A DNA stretch of 64,000 nucleotides from DASUPK01 sp963736685 (lineage in GTDB: Bacteria > Actinomycetota > Thermoleophilia > Solirubrobacterales > 70-9), in the NCBI GenBank assembly GCA_963736685.1, contig CAVTPZ010000015.1, positions 62,001 to 126,000 on the forward strand. Direction: 5' to 3'. Shown here piece by piece: positions 52,040 through 59,711 of this stretch. The position numbers and the translations under genes are program-made. The notes below the pieces were generated by a model that worked only from the letters and a program-made list of their open reading frames with translations, was not told the origin of the DNA and searched no databases. Position 1 is the stretch's first letter; every line of letters begins with the position of its first letter.

Positions 52040-52066
52040 CTTCGCTGACGCGGTCGATCAGCGAAG
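52040..52066. promoter_or_regulatory. Hairpin between polA and the YdcZ-type gene
   Basis: CTTCGCTGA (52040-52048) and TCAGCGAAG (52058-52066) are perfect nine-base arms around CGCGGTCGA. It starts 13 bases after the polA stop and ends eight bases before ATG 52075. It could be a polA terminator without T-tract or an operator for the next gene. Confidence 0.5.
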
Positions 52067-52074
52067 ATCACGCG

Positions 52075-52512
52075 ATGGACAGGGGTTTCGCCGTCTTGAT
52101 CATGGCCGTGGTCGGCGGGTGCATCGCACTCCAGGCGCCGATCAACGCCGGGCTCGGCAAGCACACCGGCAGCTTCGCGGCGGCGACGGTCTCCTTCGCG
52201 GTCGGGACTGTCCTGCTCGCGACCATCGTCCTCGTCAGTGGCAAGGCGGGCGGCCTCGGAAGCGCCGTGCACGTGAACTGGTACCTCCTGCTCGGCGGTG
52301 CGCTCGGGGCGGCCTACGTGTTTTCGGCTCTCGTCCTCGTCAGCCAGATCGGCGCGGGCGCGGTCGCCGCCGCCACGGTCACCGGCCAGCTCACCACCTC
52401 CGTGGTCCTGGACCGGATCGGCTTCCTGGGACTCGACCAGGAGCCGCTGACGGCAAGTCGTGTCGCCGGCGTCGTCCTGCTGCTCGCGGGCACCTATCTG
52501 ATCGTTCGATGA
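52075..52512 (+). CDS. DMT-family (YdcZ/DUF606) membrane protein
   Basis: 145 residues with five hydrophobic helices: FAVLIMAVVGGCIALQAPIN, GSFAAATVSFAVGTVLLATI, WYLLLGGALGAAYVFSALVL and VVLLLAGTYLIVR. GCIALQAPINAGLGKHTGS is the YdcZ family start. These half-size transporters work as dimers with unknown substrates. ATG 52075 is preferred because the longer frame overlaps polA. Confidence 0.85.
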   Translation: MDRGFAVLIMAVVGGCIALQAPINAGLGKHTGSFAAATVSFAVGTVLLATIVLVSGKAGGLGSAVHVNWYLLLGGALGAAYVFSALVLVSQIGAGAVAAATVTGQLTTSVVLDRIGFLGLDQEPLTASRVAGVVLLLAGTYLIVR

Positions 52513-52518
52513 CCGGGA

Positions 52519-53655
52519 CTATGCGGCGGCGGTGAGCCTCTCGCGCTCGCTGCTCTTCTCCGGAGCAGGTCCCGCGAAATGGGGCGGGGCAATGCGCAGG
52601 TAGTGCCCGAACGCCCAGTCGACGAAGCGCTTGCGCCCGCAGGCGCGGATGACCGCGCGCTGCACGCGGGCGGGCAGCTTCGGCAGCAGCTTCTGGGCAC
52701 CGAGCAGAGAGCGGAACTTCCACTCATGGCGGTCCACGAAGTCGCCGTAGATGCGCAATGCGGTCTCGCGATCCTCGCGGCCCTCGACGACCGCCCGCAG
52801 CTCATCGCCCAGCTTGATGCCGAAATAGAAGGCCGTGCGGATCCCCTCCGCGGTCAGCGGCAGGCAGTGGCCGGCCGAGTCGCCGACGAAGAAGATGCCG
52901 TCCTCGGTGCCCTTGCGGATCTTGTGCGGGATCCAGTTGCCCTGGTAGCGGACGGCGTCGCGCTCCAGGTCCTCCGCGAGCAGCACGGTCGTGTCCTTGA
53001 CGTGAAAGCTCGGGTCGAAGGAGCCGACGCCGATGCGCTGCTCGCCGCGGGCGGGGAAGCTCCAGCCGTAGCCGGCGGGGACATAGCGGCGGTCGATCCA
53101 CACCTCGAGGTCGTCGCCCGCTCCGTGTGGATGCACCTCGAGCCCGCGTGAGAGGGGGGCGTCGGGCGGCTGGTAGCCCCCGTCGGCGGCGAGGATCCGC
53201 CGCCAGCCGAGCGCGTCGACGATCAGCGGAGCGGAGATGTCCCCGCGGTCGGTGTGAACCGTCTCTCCGGTCCGTCCGTTGACCTTGGCGGTCTCGAACT
53301 CGGCGTCGCACTGGGCCCAGAGCAACCGGCAGAGCTCGCGGTAGTCGAAGGTGGAGAAGGTCCAGGGGAGCTGGTACCTGGAGGTTCCGCGCGGCGTGTG
53401 CACGACCAGCTCGCCGAACTCCTGGCGCTTCGAGCCCTCCAGGCCCATCGCCTCGAGCCACGCCGTCGGAATCCCGCACGCGGAGGTCTGCCGCTCACCG
53501 ATCTCGTAGCGATCCAGCACCAGCACGCGGGCGCCCGAGCCGGCGAGCTGCCGCGCCACGGTGAGGCCGGCGAAGCTCGCACCGCAGACGACCACGTCGT
53601 AGCTCCCGCCCAGCGGGGTGCGCTCGTCGCCGCGTTTGGTCTGGCGCTTCGGCAT
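52519..53655 (-). CDS. FAD-dependent oxidoreductase, geranylgeranyl-reductase-like
   Basis: 378 residues. The dinucleotide motif VVVCGASFAGLTVARQLAGS is followed by LVLDRYEIGERQTSACGIPT, similar to the cysteine-containing stretch of geranylgeranyl reductases. Also present are AGYGWSFPARGEQRIGVGSF and FFVGDSAGHCLPLTAEGIRT, the family's second FAD motif. It likely reduces or hydroxylates an isoprenoid-type substrate. It is divergent from rpsA. The longer upstream frame is antisense to rpsA. Confidence 0.85.
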   Translation of the reverse strand: MPKRQTKRGDERTPLGGSYDVVVCGASFAGLTVARQLAGSGARVLVLDRYEIGERQTSACGIPTAWLEAMGLEGSKRQEFGELVVHTPRGTSRYQLPWTFSTFDYRELCRLLWAQCDAEFETAKVNGRTGETVHTDRGDISAPLIVDALGWRRILAADGGYQPPDAPLSRGLEVHPHGAGDDLEVWIDRRYVPAGYGWSFPARGEQRIGVGSFDPSFHVKDTTVLLAEDLERDAVRYQGNWIPHKIRKGTEDGIFFVGDSAGHCLPLTAEGIRTAFYFGIKLGDELRAVVEGREDRETALRIYGDFVDRHEWKFRSLLGAQKLLPKLPARVQRAVIRACGRKRFVDWAFGHYLRIAPPHFAGPAPEKSSERERLTAAA

Positions 53656-53663
53656 GCCTCGCA

Positions 53664-53669
53664 ACGGTA
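53664..53669 (-). promoter_or_regulatory. -10 element of the FAD reductase gene, leaderless type
   Basis: Reverse-strand TACCGT ends eight bases before ATG 53655. Confidence 0.35.
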
Positions 53670-53736
53670 GTCGAACCCCGCGCGGAGGCGGCACGCGAGC
53701 CCGTGCGTCAGGCTTGTTCTGCAACACTCTGCGGCC

Positions 53737-55185
53737 GTGCCCGAGATGGACACAACCACGCAGCCTGAGCAGCAGACCGAGCCCGAAACCGAGCAGCCGG
53801 AGAGCGCCGGAAACGGCGCCGCGAGCACCGACGACTTCCTGATCGAGGTCGACGGCAAGCTCATTCCGAACTACGACGCCACGATTCACCCCTTCAACGA
53901 GGGGGACGTGGTGAGCGGCAAGGTCGTGCGCATCGACCAGGACGAGGTCCTGGTGGACATCGGCTACAAGAGCGAGGGCGTCATCCCGTCGAACGAACTT
54001 TCGATCCGCAAGTCGGTCGACCCCGCCGAGGAGGTCGAGCTCGGCGAAGACGTCGATGCGCTCGTCCTCACCAAGGAGGACCAGGAGGGGCGTCTGATCC
54101 TCTCCAAGAAGCGCGCTCGCTTCGAGAAGGCCTGGCGCCGGATCGAGAAGGCGGCCGACTCCGGCGAGCCGGTCGAGGGCACCGTGATCGAGGTCGTCAA
54201 GGGCGGCCTGATCCTCGACCTCGGTGTGCGTGGCTTCCTGCCCGCGTCGCTGGTCGACATCCGCCGTGTCCAGAACCTGGACGAGTTCATGGGCCAGAAG
54301 CTCGAGTGCAAGGTGATTGAGCTCAACCGCTCGCGCAACAACGTCGTGCTCTCCCGCCGCGCGGTCCTCGAGGAGGAGCGCAAGGAGGTCCGCGAGCAGA
54401 TCCTGGGCAATCTCGAGCCCGGACAGGTGGTCGAGGGCAAGATCTCCAACATCGTCGACTTCGGGGCGTTCGTCGACCTCGAGGGCATCGACGGCCTGAT
54501 CCACATCTCCGAGCTCTCCTGGAGCCACGTCAACCACCCGTCCGAGGTCGTCTCGATCGGCGACACGGTCCGGGTCAAGGTGCTCGACATCGATCGCGAA
54601 CGCCAGCGCATCTCCCTGGGCCTGAAGCAGACCCAGGAGGATCCGTGGCAGAAAGTCCTCAACGAGTACAAGGAGGGCGACGTCGTCGAGGGCAAGGTCA
54701 CCAAGATAGTCGCCTTCGGCGCCTTCGTGCAGATCCTGCCCGGAGTCGAGGGCCTCGTCCACATCTCCGAGCTTGCGCAGCACCACGTCGAGAGCCCGGC
54801 CGAGGTCGTCCGTCCCGGTGACGAGCTCAAGGTCAAGATCCTCGAGGTTGACGACTCCCGCCGCCGCCTCTCGCTGAGCGTGAAGCGTGTCGAGGGCCAG
54901 GAGCTGCCCACCCGCGAGCTGAGCGATGACGTCGTCATCGAGGAGGCGCCCGAGGGCATGGAGGCGCCGCCCGTCCCTGCGATCGAGGAGGCTGCGCCGG
55001 AAGCAGAGGCACCTGCCGAGGAAGCCGCTTCGGAGGCGGAGTCGCCGGTGGAGGAGCCCGCCGACGAGGTGACCCCCGAGGCACCGCCGGCTGAGGAGGA
55101 CGCCCCGGCCGAGGAGGACGCGCCGGCCGAGGAGCCGGCCGCGGAGGAGCCGCCGGCCGAGGAGCCACCTCCCGCGCAGGATTGA
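53737..55185 (+). CDS. rpsA: 30S ribosomal protein S1
   Basis: 482 residues with four S1 RNA-binding domains, beginning near GDVVSGKVVRIDQDEVLVDI, GEPVEGTVIEVVKGGLILDL, GQVVEGKISNIVDFGAFVDL and GDVVEGKVTKIVAFGAFVQI. The last 90 residues are a Glu/Ala/Pro-rich repeat tail (AEEDAPAEEDAPAEEP). Actinobacterial S1 proteins usually have four domains with such a tail. It recruits mRNA to the ribosome. GTG 53737 has no ribosome site. The stop overlaps the coaE start. Confidence 0.95.
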   Translation: MPEMDTTTQPEQQTEPETEQPESAGNGAASTDDFLIEVDGKLIPNYDATIHPFNEGDVVSGKVVRIDQDEVLVDIGYKSEGVIPSNELSIRKSVDPAEEVELGEDVDALVLTKEDQEGRLILSKKRARFEKAWRRIEKAADSGEPVEGTVIEVVKGGLILDLGVRGFLPASLVDIRRVQNLDEFMGQKLECKVIELNRSRNNVVLSRRAVLEEERKEVREQILGNLEPGQVVEGKISNIVDFGAFVDLEGIDGLIHISELSWSHVNHPSEVVSIGDTVRVKVLDIDRERQRISLGLKQTQEDPWQKVLNEYKEGDVVEGKVTKIVAFGAFVQILPGVEGLVHISELAQHHVESPAEVVRPGDELKVKILEVDDSRRRLSLSVKRVEGQELPTRELSDDVVIEEAPEGMEAPPVPAIEEAAPEAEAPAEEAASEAESPVEEPADEVTPEAPPAEEDAPAEEDAPAEEPAAEEPPAEEPPPAQD

Positions 55186-55772
55186 CCCGCTTCGTAGGCC
55201 TCACGGGAGGAATCGGGGCCGGCAAATCGGAAGCTCTGGCGGCATTCGAGCGGCGCGACGTGCCCATCCTTTCGACCGACGAGGTCGCCCACGACATCCT
55301 GGACGACGATCGGGTGCGCGACGCGCTGGTGGATCGCTGGGGAGATGAGATCGCTCCGGGTGGCGCCGTCGACCGCGACAGGGTGGGGGAGATCGTTTTC
55401 GCGGACCGCAACGAGCTCGCCTGGCTCGAGAGCGTCACCCACCCGCGAGTCGGTGCGAAGGTGTTGGAGTGGCGCCAGAGCCTCGACCCCGAGGTGGAGA
55501 TCGCGGTGGTCGAAGTTCCGCTGCTCTTCGAGGCGGCGATGGAGGGGGCTTTCGACGCCACCCTGGCCGTCGTCGCGGACGACGAGATCCGCGACGCCCG
55601 GCTGCGTGAGCGTGGCCAGGCGGGCCTAGCCGGACGGGAGGACAGGCAACTCGATCAGGACGACAAGGAGCGCCGTGCCGACCACGTCATCCGCAACGAT
55701 GGGTCACTTGAGGAGTTGGATAGAGAGGTGAACAACCTGATCGATCAACTGCGCCAGGGGGGCGGTGGATGA
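55182..55772 (+). CDS. coaE: Dephospho-CoA kinase
   Basis: 196 residues from TTG 55182. FVGLTGGIGAGKSEALAAFE is the P-loop, followed by ILSTDEVAHDIL, WLESVTHPRVGAKVLEW, VVEVPLLFEA and the C-terminal RADHVIRNDGSLEEL. It phosphorylates dephospho-CoA in the last step of CoA synthesis. The TTG overlaps the rpsA stop, and the stop overlaps the next ATG (ATGA), giving a three-gene coupled unit. Confidence 0.94.
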   Translation: MTRFVGLTGGIGAGKSEALAAFERRDVPILSTDEVAHDILDDDRVRDALVDRWGDEIAPGGAVDRDRVGEIVFADRNELAWLESVTHPRVGAKVLEWRQSLDPEVEIAVVEVPLLFEAAMEGAFDATLAVVADDEIRDARLRERGQAGLAGREDRQLDQDDKERRADHVIRNDGSLEELDREVNNLIDQLRQGGGG

Positions 55773-56443
55773 CTCCGAGCACCTCGGTGCGGTCCGCGCG
55801 CTCACGTTCCGAGCGGAGCGCCGCGCGGTCGAAGGGCCGCAGGAACACGAGCACTAAGGGCAGGAGGAGCTCTCAGCGCCGGCGCCGCGCGCTGGTGATC
55901 GGCGGGACGCTGCTCGTCGGTGCTCTCGGTGGCTTCCTCCTCGTGAACAGCGACCGCTTCCAGCGCACCCTCGAGGAGGTCACCCTCCCGCTGCAGCACG
56001 AGGACATCATCCGCCAGCAGGCCGCCCAGAAGGACGTGCCGGCCGACCTGATCGCCGCGGTCATCTACAACGAATCCCGCTTCCGCGATCAGACCTCGCA
56101 TGCTGGGGCCCGCGGCCTCATGCAGATCACGCCGAGCACCGCGAAGGTGATCGAGAGCCTCAGCGGCGGCCAGACCTTCAAGTTCGACGACCTCTCGGAT
56201 CCCGACATCAACATCCGCTACGGCACCTTCTACCTTCACTATCTGATCCAGAAGTTCGGCGACAACGAGATCGCGGCGCTGGCCGCGTACAACGCCGGCG
56301 AGACCAATGTGGCGAACTGGGGTGGCTCGAGCCTGAGCCTGGACGACATTCCGTTTCCCGAAACACGCGACTACGTGGAGAATGTGCTGGAGAAGCGGGA
56401 CGAATACGCGAGCCACTACCGTCACGAGCTTGGGCTCGACTGA
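55769..56443 (+). CDS. Membrane-anchored lytic transglycosylase (SLT domain)
   Basis: 224 residues. A basic N-terminus rich in Ser and Arg (residues 1-40) precedes one membrane helix (ALVIGGTLLVGALGGFLLV). The SLT fold follows: VPADLIAAVIYNESRFRDQT has the catalytic Glu, then GARGLMQITPSTAKVI and LAAYNAGETNVANWGG. It cleaves peptidoglycan glycan strands outside the membrane. ATGA coupling with coaE. The trypsin gene follows after 25 bases. Confidence 0.92.
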   Translation: MTPSTSVRSARSRSERSAARSKGRRNTSTKGRRSSQRRRRALVIGGTLLVGALGGFLLVNSDRFQRTLEEVTLPLQHEDIIRQQAAQKDVPADLIAAVIYNESRFRDQTSHAGARGLMQITPSTAKVIESLSGGQTFKFDDLSDPDINIRYGTFYLHYLIQKFGDNEIAALAAYNAGETNVANWGGSSLSLDDIPFPETRDYVENVLEKRDEYASHYRHELGLD

Positions 56444-56468
56444 GCAGGGGACTAGAGAGGAAGCAGCC

Positions 56469-57299
56469 ATGGACCTGAGTCGCCGGAACCGCCGCCTGAT
56501 CGCAGTGCTTGCCTGCGCCTCCGCGCTGGGAGCCGTCGCGATTCCACCCGCGGCCTCCGCCGTACCGCGCGCCCACACCTCTGTCGTCGGCGGTGTCCGC
56601 GCGGACCCGGCCCAGTGGCCCTTCGCCGTAGCGATCTTCCGCAAGGGCCACATGCACTGCAGCGGCTCCGTGATTGGCCCGACGAAGGTGCTGACCGCGG
56701 GCCACTGCTTGGACGGCTTCAACGTCGCCAACCTCCAGGTGATCATCGGCCGCCCGACGCTTCGTGAGGCCTCCGTGGGACAGTCGATCGGCGTCGTCTC
56801 CGGACGCGTCCATCCAGACTTCGAGCAGACCGGCCTGCATGACGTGGCGGTGCTCAACCTCGCCCAGCCGACGGGGGTCACCCCGGTGCCCCTCGCGACG
56901 CCGGATCAGAACGCCGCGACGACCCAGGCCGGGGCGCAGCTACGGGTTGCGGGATTCGGTGCGACCAACCCGTTCGGGACGCACCTGTCGGGCTTCCTGA
57001 AGACGACGATCGAGCAATCCCGTTCCGACAGCCGCTGTCTGAAGGCCTATACGCGTGACCTCTTCGCGCCGGAGAGCATGATCTGCGCGCTCGGCGCCAA
57101 GAAGAAGAAGCCCGGCCGCTTCAAGATCCACACCTCGGCCTGCTCCGGCGACAGCGGCGGGCCGCTGGTGGCCGACACTGCGACCGGGCCCGTGGAGGTC
57201 GGGACGGTGTCCTACGGCGGCGCGCTCTGCGGCCTGCCCGCGGCGCCGACGGTCTATTCGAGGGTGTCGGCCAGCCTGGACTTCATCAACGCGCCATAG
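56469..57299 (+). CDS. Secreted trypsin-like serine protease
   Basis: 276 residues. A signal peptide (LIAVLACASALGAVAIPPAA) ends near residue 31, and the mature chain begins around VVGGVRADPAQWPFAVAIFR. The triad is His in VLTAGHCLDG, Asp in GLHDVAVLNLA and Ser in ACSGDSGGPLV. Cysteine pairs are as in chymotrypsin-fold S1A enzymes. It is secreted and probably degrades extracellular protein. ATG 56469 has AGAGGAAG upstream. A hairpin repeat starts two bases after the stop, as after htrA. Confidence 0.92.
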   Translation: MDLSRRNRRLIAVLACASALGAVAIPPAASAVPRAHTSVVGGVRADPAQWPFAVAIFRKGHMHCSGSVIGPTKVLTAGHCLDGFNVANLQVIIGRPTLREASVGQSIGVVSGRVHPDFEQTGLHDVAVLNLAQPTGVTPVPLATPDQNAATTQAGAQLRVAGFGATNPFGTHLSGFLKTTIEQSRSDSRCLKAYTRDLFAPESMICALGAKKKKPGRFKIHTSACSGDSGGPLVADTATGPVEVGTVSYGGALCGLPAAPTVYSRVSASLDFINAP

Positions 57300-57301
57300 C
57301 G

Positions 57302-57332
57302 GCGACCAGGCCGCTCCACTTTGGAGCGAAGG
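57302..57332 (+). repeat. Post-stop hairpin repeat, copy 2 (after the trypsin gene)
   Basis: GCGACCAGGCCGCTCC continues into ACTTTGGAGCGAAGG. GCTCC (57313-57317) pairs with GGAGC (57323-57327) around ACTTT. It is homologous to 34918-34951. Confidence 0.6.
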
Positions 57333-57366
57333 GGGAAGCCATCTACCGATTCTGCCCCGGTACCGT

Positions 57367-57397
57367 GGGTTGACCACAAGTCAACCCGGACTAAGAT
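57367..57397 (+). promoter_or_regulatory. tetR promoter with overlapping operator
   Basis: GGGTTGAC (57367-57374) and GTCAACCC (57380-57387) are perfect arms around CACAA. They overlap a -35 TTGACC (57370-57375), followed after 16 bases by -10 TAAGAT (57392-57397). This is the best promoter in the window, and the palindrome suits autorepression by the TetR protein encoded next. Confidence 0.7.
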
Positions 57398-57402
57398 GAC
57401 CC

Positions 57403-57993
57403 ATCGCAACCCGCCCGCTGACAACGGACAGAGCCGAGGAACGTCGCGCGCAGCTATTGACCGCCGCGCTCGAGGTGTTCGGCGACCGGGACTACGACGA
57501 GGTCTCCGTCGATGAGGTCGCTCAGGCCGCCGGCGTGTCCCACGGGCTGGTCTTCCAGTACTTCGGCAGCAAGAAGGGCCTCTATGTCGCCTGCCTCGAG
57601 CCTCTGATCGAGGGTTTCCGCTCGCGGGTCGAGCCGGACCCGGGGCTGCCCCCCGTCGACCGGCTCCGTTCTGGCCTGAGGAACTTCGCCGACGCGATCA
57701 GCGAGCACCCCGCCGGCTACCGCAACCTGATGACGCGGGCAGCCGGCTTCAGCGAGGTCCGGGAGGCCCTGGAGCGGGCCCGATGGTGGCGTGTCAACCG
57801 GTTGGCTGAGGCGATGGGCCTCGATCCGGACAGTCCCGCTGTCCGCGTCGGGCTGCGTGCGTGGACCTCCTACGTCGAGGCGGCGATGCTGACCTGGCTC
57901 GAAGAGGGTGCCCCCGAGCGCGACGAAATGGTGGAGATGCTCGTCCGGTCGCTCGGTGCGACGACCGAGGGGATCGCGGCGGCGCAGGGCTAG
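57403..57993 (+). CDS. TetR-family transcriptional regulator, start codon uncertain
   Basis: Roughly 180-196 residues. The helix-turn-helix is complete: RAEERRAQLLTAALEVFGDR, DYDEVSVDEVAQAAGVSHGL then VFQYFGSKKGLYVA. Homology starts by 57430, but the only conventional in-frame start is TTG 57457, inside helix 1. Upstream in frame are CTG 57418 and ATC 57403, the latter six bases after the -10 box where a leaderless start would fall. ATG 57396 is out of frame and overlaps the -10. The stop interlocks with the phosphatase stop (CTAG). Confidence 0.88.
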   Translation: MATRPLTTDRAEERRAQLLTAALEVFGDRDYDEVSVDEVAQAAGVSHGLVFQYFGSKKGLYVACLEPLIEGFRSRVEPDPGLPPVDRLRSGLRNFADAISEHPAGYRNLMTRAAGFSEVREALERARWWRVNRLAEAMGLDPDSPAVRVGLRAWTSYVEAAMLTWLEEGAPERDEMVEMLVRSLGATTEGIAAAQG

Positions 57994-59636
57994 GCGAGAT
58001 TCCGCTCCAGGGACGTCTCGATCCGAGGGCGACGCCAATCCCCCGGGACCGTCTTCTCGATCCGGAGCGTCACCTTGTCCCCATCGAAGTCGAGGGTGGC
58101 GAACTGGTTGTCGAAGGTGGGCTCCTGCACCAGGTGCCATTCCACCTCGGGGAGCTTCACCCCGGCCGAGCGAGCCAGCCCACCGGTGAGGGCCCGCGCC
58201 AGCCTCGTGTCCCCGGCTCGCGCGATCCGCCGCTCCCGCTTGCTCAAGGCGTTCCGAAAGGGCGAGCAGACCGCCTGCCAGACCGGGCTCGTCACCCGAT
58301 CGCTTTCGGGAAAGTCGACGCGGGCGAGGTAGGCATGGTGGATGTCTCCTCCCAGCGTCACGATCGAGGACGGTGGCTGACCCCGCTCGCCGGCGCCGGC
58401 CGCCCGGATCAACTCGACGATCTGCTCGAACGAATGCGGAAAGGCGCCCCAGTGCTCGAGGTCGATCGCCCGGCGCACCCGCTCCCCGAATCCCTTGAAC
58501 AGCCTCGTCCAGGCTCCGGCGGCGACGGCGTCGTTCCATGACTCGAGGTTGTGGATCGCCTGTGGCAGGAAGACCGGCAGGGTGTCCGCGATGACCAGGT
58601 GCCGAACGTCGCCCGTCACAACCCCTTCGAGCCATTTCCACTCGTCGTCGTCGAACATCCTTCTCGGGCGTTTCCCAAGTACGCGACCCTCGCGTGAGTC
58701 GAGCATCACCAGCCGCACGCCGCAGAGGTCCCGCGAGAGGCTCCAGCGCCTGCCGTCGCTTCCCCAGTCGACATCGCGGGCCCACTCGTGGAGCGCTCGC
58801 CCGGAGTCGGGGTGCGACTTGAGGTGCTCGAGCAACCCGCGGTCCGCGATCTGGTCTGGCGAGAAGTTCCCGAGGGCCTGATAGACCCAGTAGCTGGCCA
58901 GCCCCCCCGTGATCCTGCGATCCCACCAGGGCTTCGCCCGCATCTCCTCCAGCCACGAGATCGACGTGTTCCAGTCGTCATGGATGTCGTGATCGTCGAA
59001 GATCATCGCCGAGGGCACCGTGGAGAGCAGCCACCGGATCGGCTCCTCTCCCCAGGTCTCGCGGTATAGGTGGGTGTACTCCTCGAAGTCCGCGACCTCC
59101 TCGCCGGGGTCGCCGTCCGTTCCCCGACGCCCCCGAATGAACTCGCGCGTTCTCGGCGCGTCCTCGTCCGCGTAGACCTGATCGCCGATCATGAGGAGCA
59201 GGTGCGGCCACTCCTCGGCGGGCTCTTCCTTCATCCGCATGGCGAGGGCATAGAGCGCGTCGATCTCCCGGCCGTGTTCGGGGTCCTCGTCCTTGGTCAG
59301 CGTGTACGGCGGGATGTGCGGCACGGCGACCCGGCACGAGCCGAAGACGAGGCGAAGGGGTGCGTCACGCTCGAGGGTCCGCAGGCGGCTCGGGGGGAAG
59401 CCGCTTTCGGCTGGCGGCCAGACGCGCTCGCCGTCCAGCTTCACCTCGTACTCATAAGACGAGCCCGGCTCGAGGCCGTCCAGGCAGACGAGCGCGTAGT
59501 GGTGCCCTTCCACGCAGAACGTCCGGTCGCGCCGGCCGAGCACCTCCACCTCGCATGGCGCGTCCGCCTCGACCCACACGGTCGCCTCGGTCTCGCCGAT
59601 GTAGCGCAGCAGCGGCCCCAGCAGTAGTCCCGGCAT
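57990..59636 (-). CDS. PhoD-like alkaline phosphatase / metallophosphatase
   Basis: 548 residues from ATG 59636. An N-terminal fibronectin-like part (LLRYIGETEATVWVEADAPC) precedes the PhoD metallophosphatase. The latter shows FGSCRVAVP, LLMIGDQVYADEDAPRTREF, SAMIFDDHDIHDDWNTSISW and VTLGGDIHHAYLARVDF as metal-binding motifs. It lacks an obvious signal peptide, unlike exported PhoD, so its substrate and location are unclear. It is divergent from uvrB. Confidence 0.88.
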   Translation of the reverse strand: MPGLLLGPLLRYIGETEATVWVEADAPCEVEVLGRRDRTFCVEGHHYALVCLDGLEPGSSYEYEVKLDGERVWPPAESGFPPSRLRTLERDAPLRLVFGSCRVAVPHIPPYTLTKDEDPEHGREIDALYALAMRMKEEPAEEWPHLLLMIGDQVYADEDAPRTREFIRGRRGTDGDPGEEVADFEEYTHLYRETWGEEPIRWLLSTVPSAMIFDDHDIHDDWNTSISWLEEMRAKPWWDRRITGGLASYWVYQALGNFSPDQIADRGLLEHLKSHPDSGRALHEWARDVDWGSDGRRWSLSRDLCGVRLVMLDSREGRVLGKRPRRMFDDDEWKWLEGVVTGDVRHLVIADTLPVFLPQAIHNLESWNDAVAAGAWTRLFKGFGERVRRAIDLEHWGAFPHSFEQIVELIRAAGAGERGQPPSSIVTLGGDIHHAYLARVDFPESDRVTSPVWQAVCSPFRNALSKRERRIARAGDTRLARALTGGLARSAGVKLPEVEWHLVQEPTFDNQFATLDFDGDKVTLRIEKTVPGDWRRPRIETSLERNLA

Positions 59637-59698
59637 GCCTGCCGCGTACCCGCCCCGCCGTCTTTGCAACTCGCGGTTTTCCGGTAACCGGCGACAGC

Positions 59699-59704
59699 TA
59701 CGCT
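59699..59704 (+). promoter_or_regulatory. -10 element of uvrB, leaderless type
   Basis: TACGCT ends seven bases before GTG 59712. No LexA box is recognisable nearby. Confidence 0.5.
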
Positions 59705-59711
59705 CAGCCAG

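Noticed and set aside
54990..55180. Tandem repeat in the 3' end of rpsA as a mobile repeat
   Set aside because: It codes for the usual Glu/Ala/Pro-rich S1 tail (AEEDAP units) and needs no other explanation.
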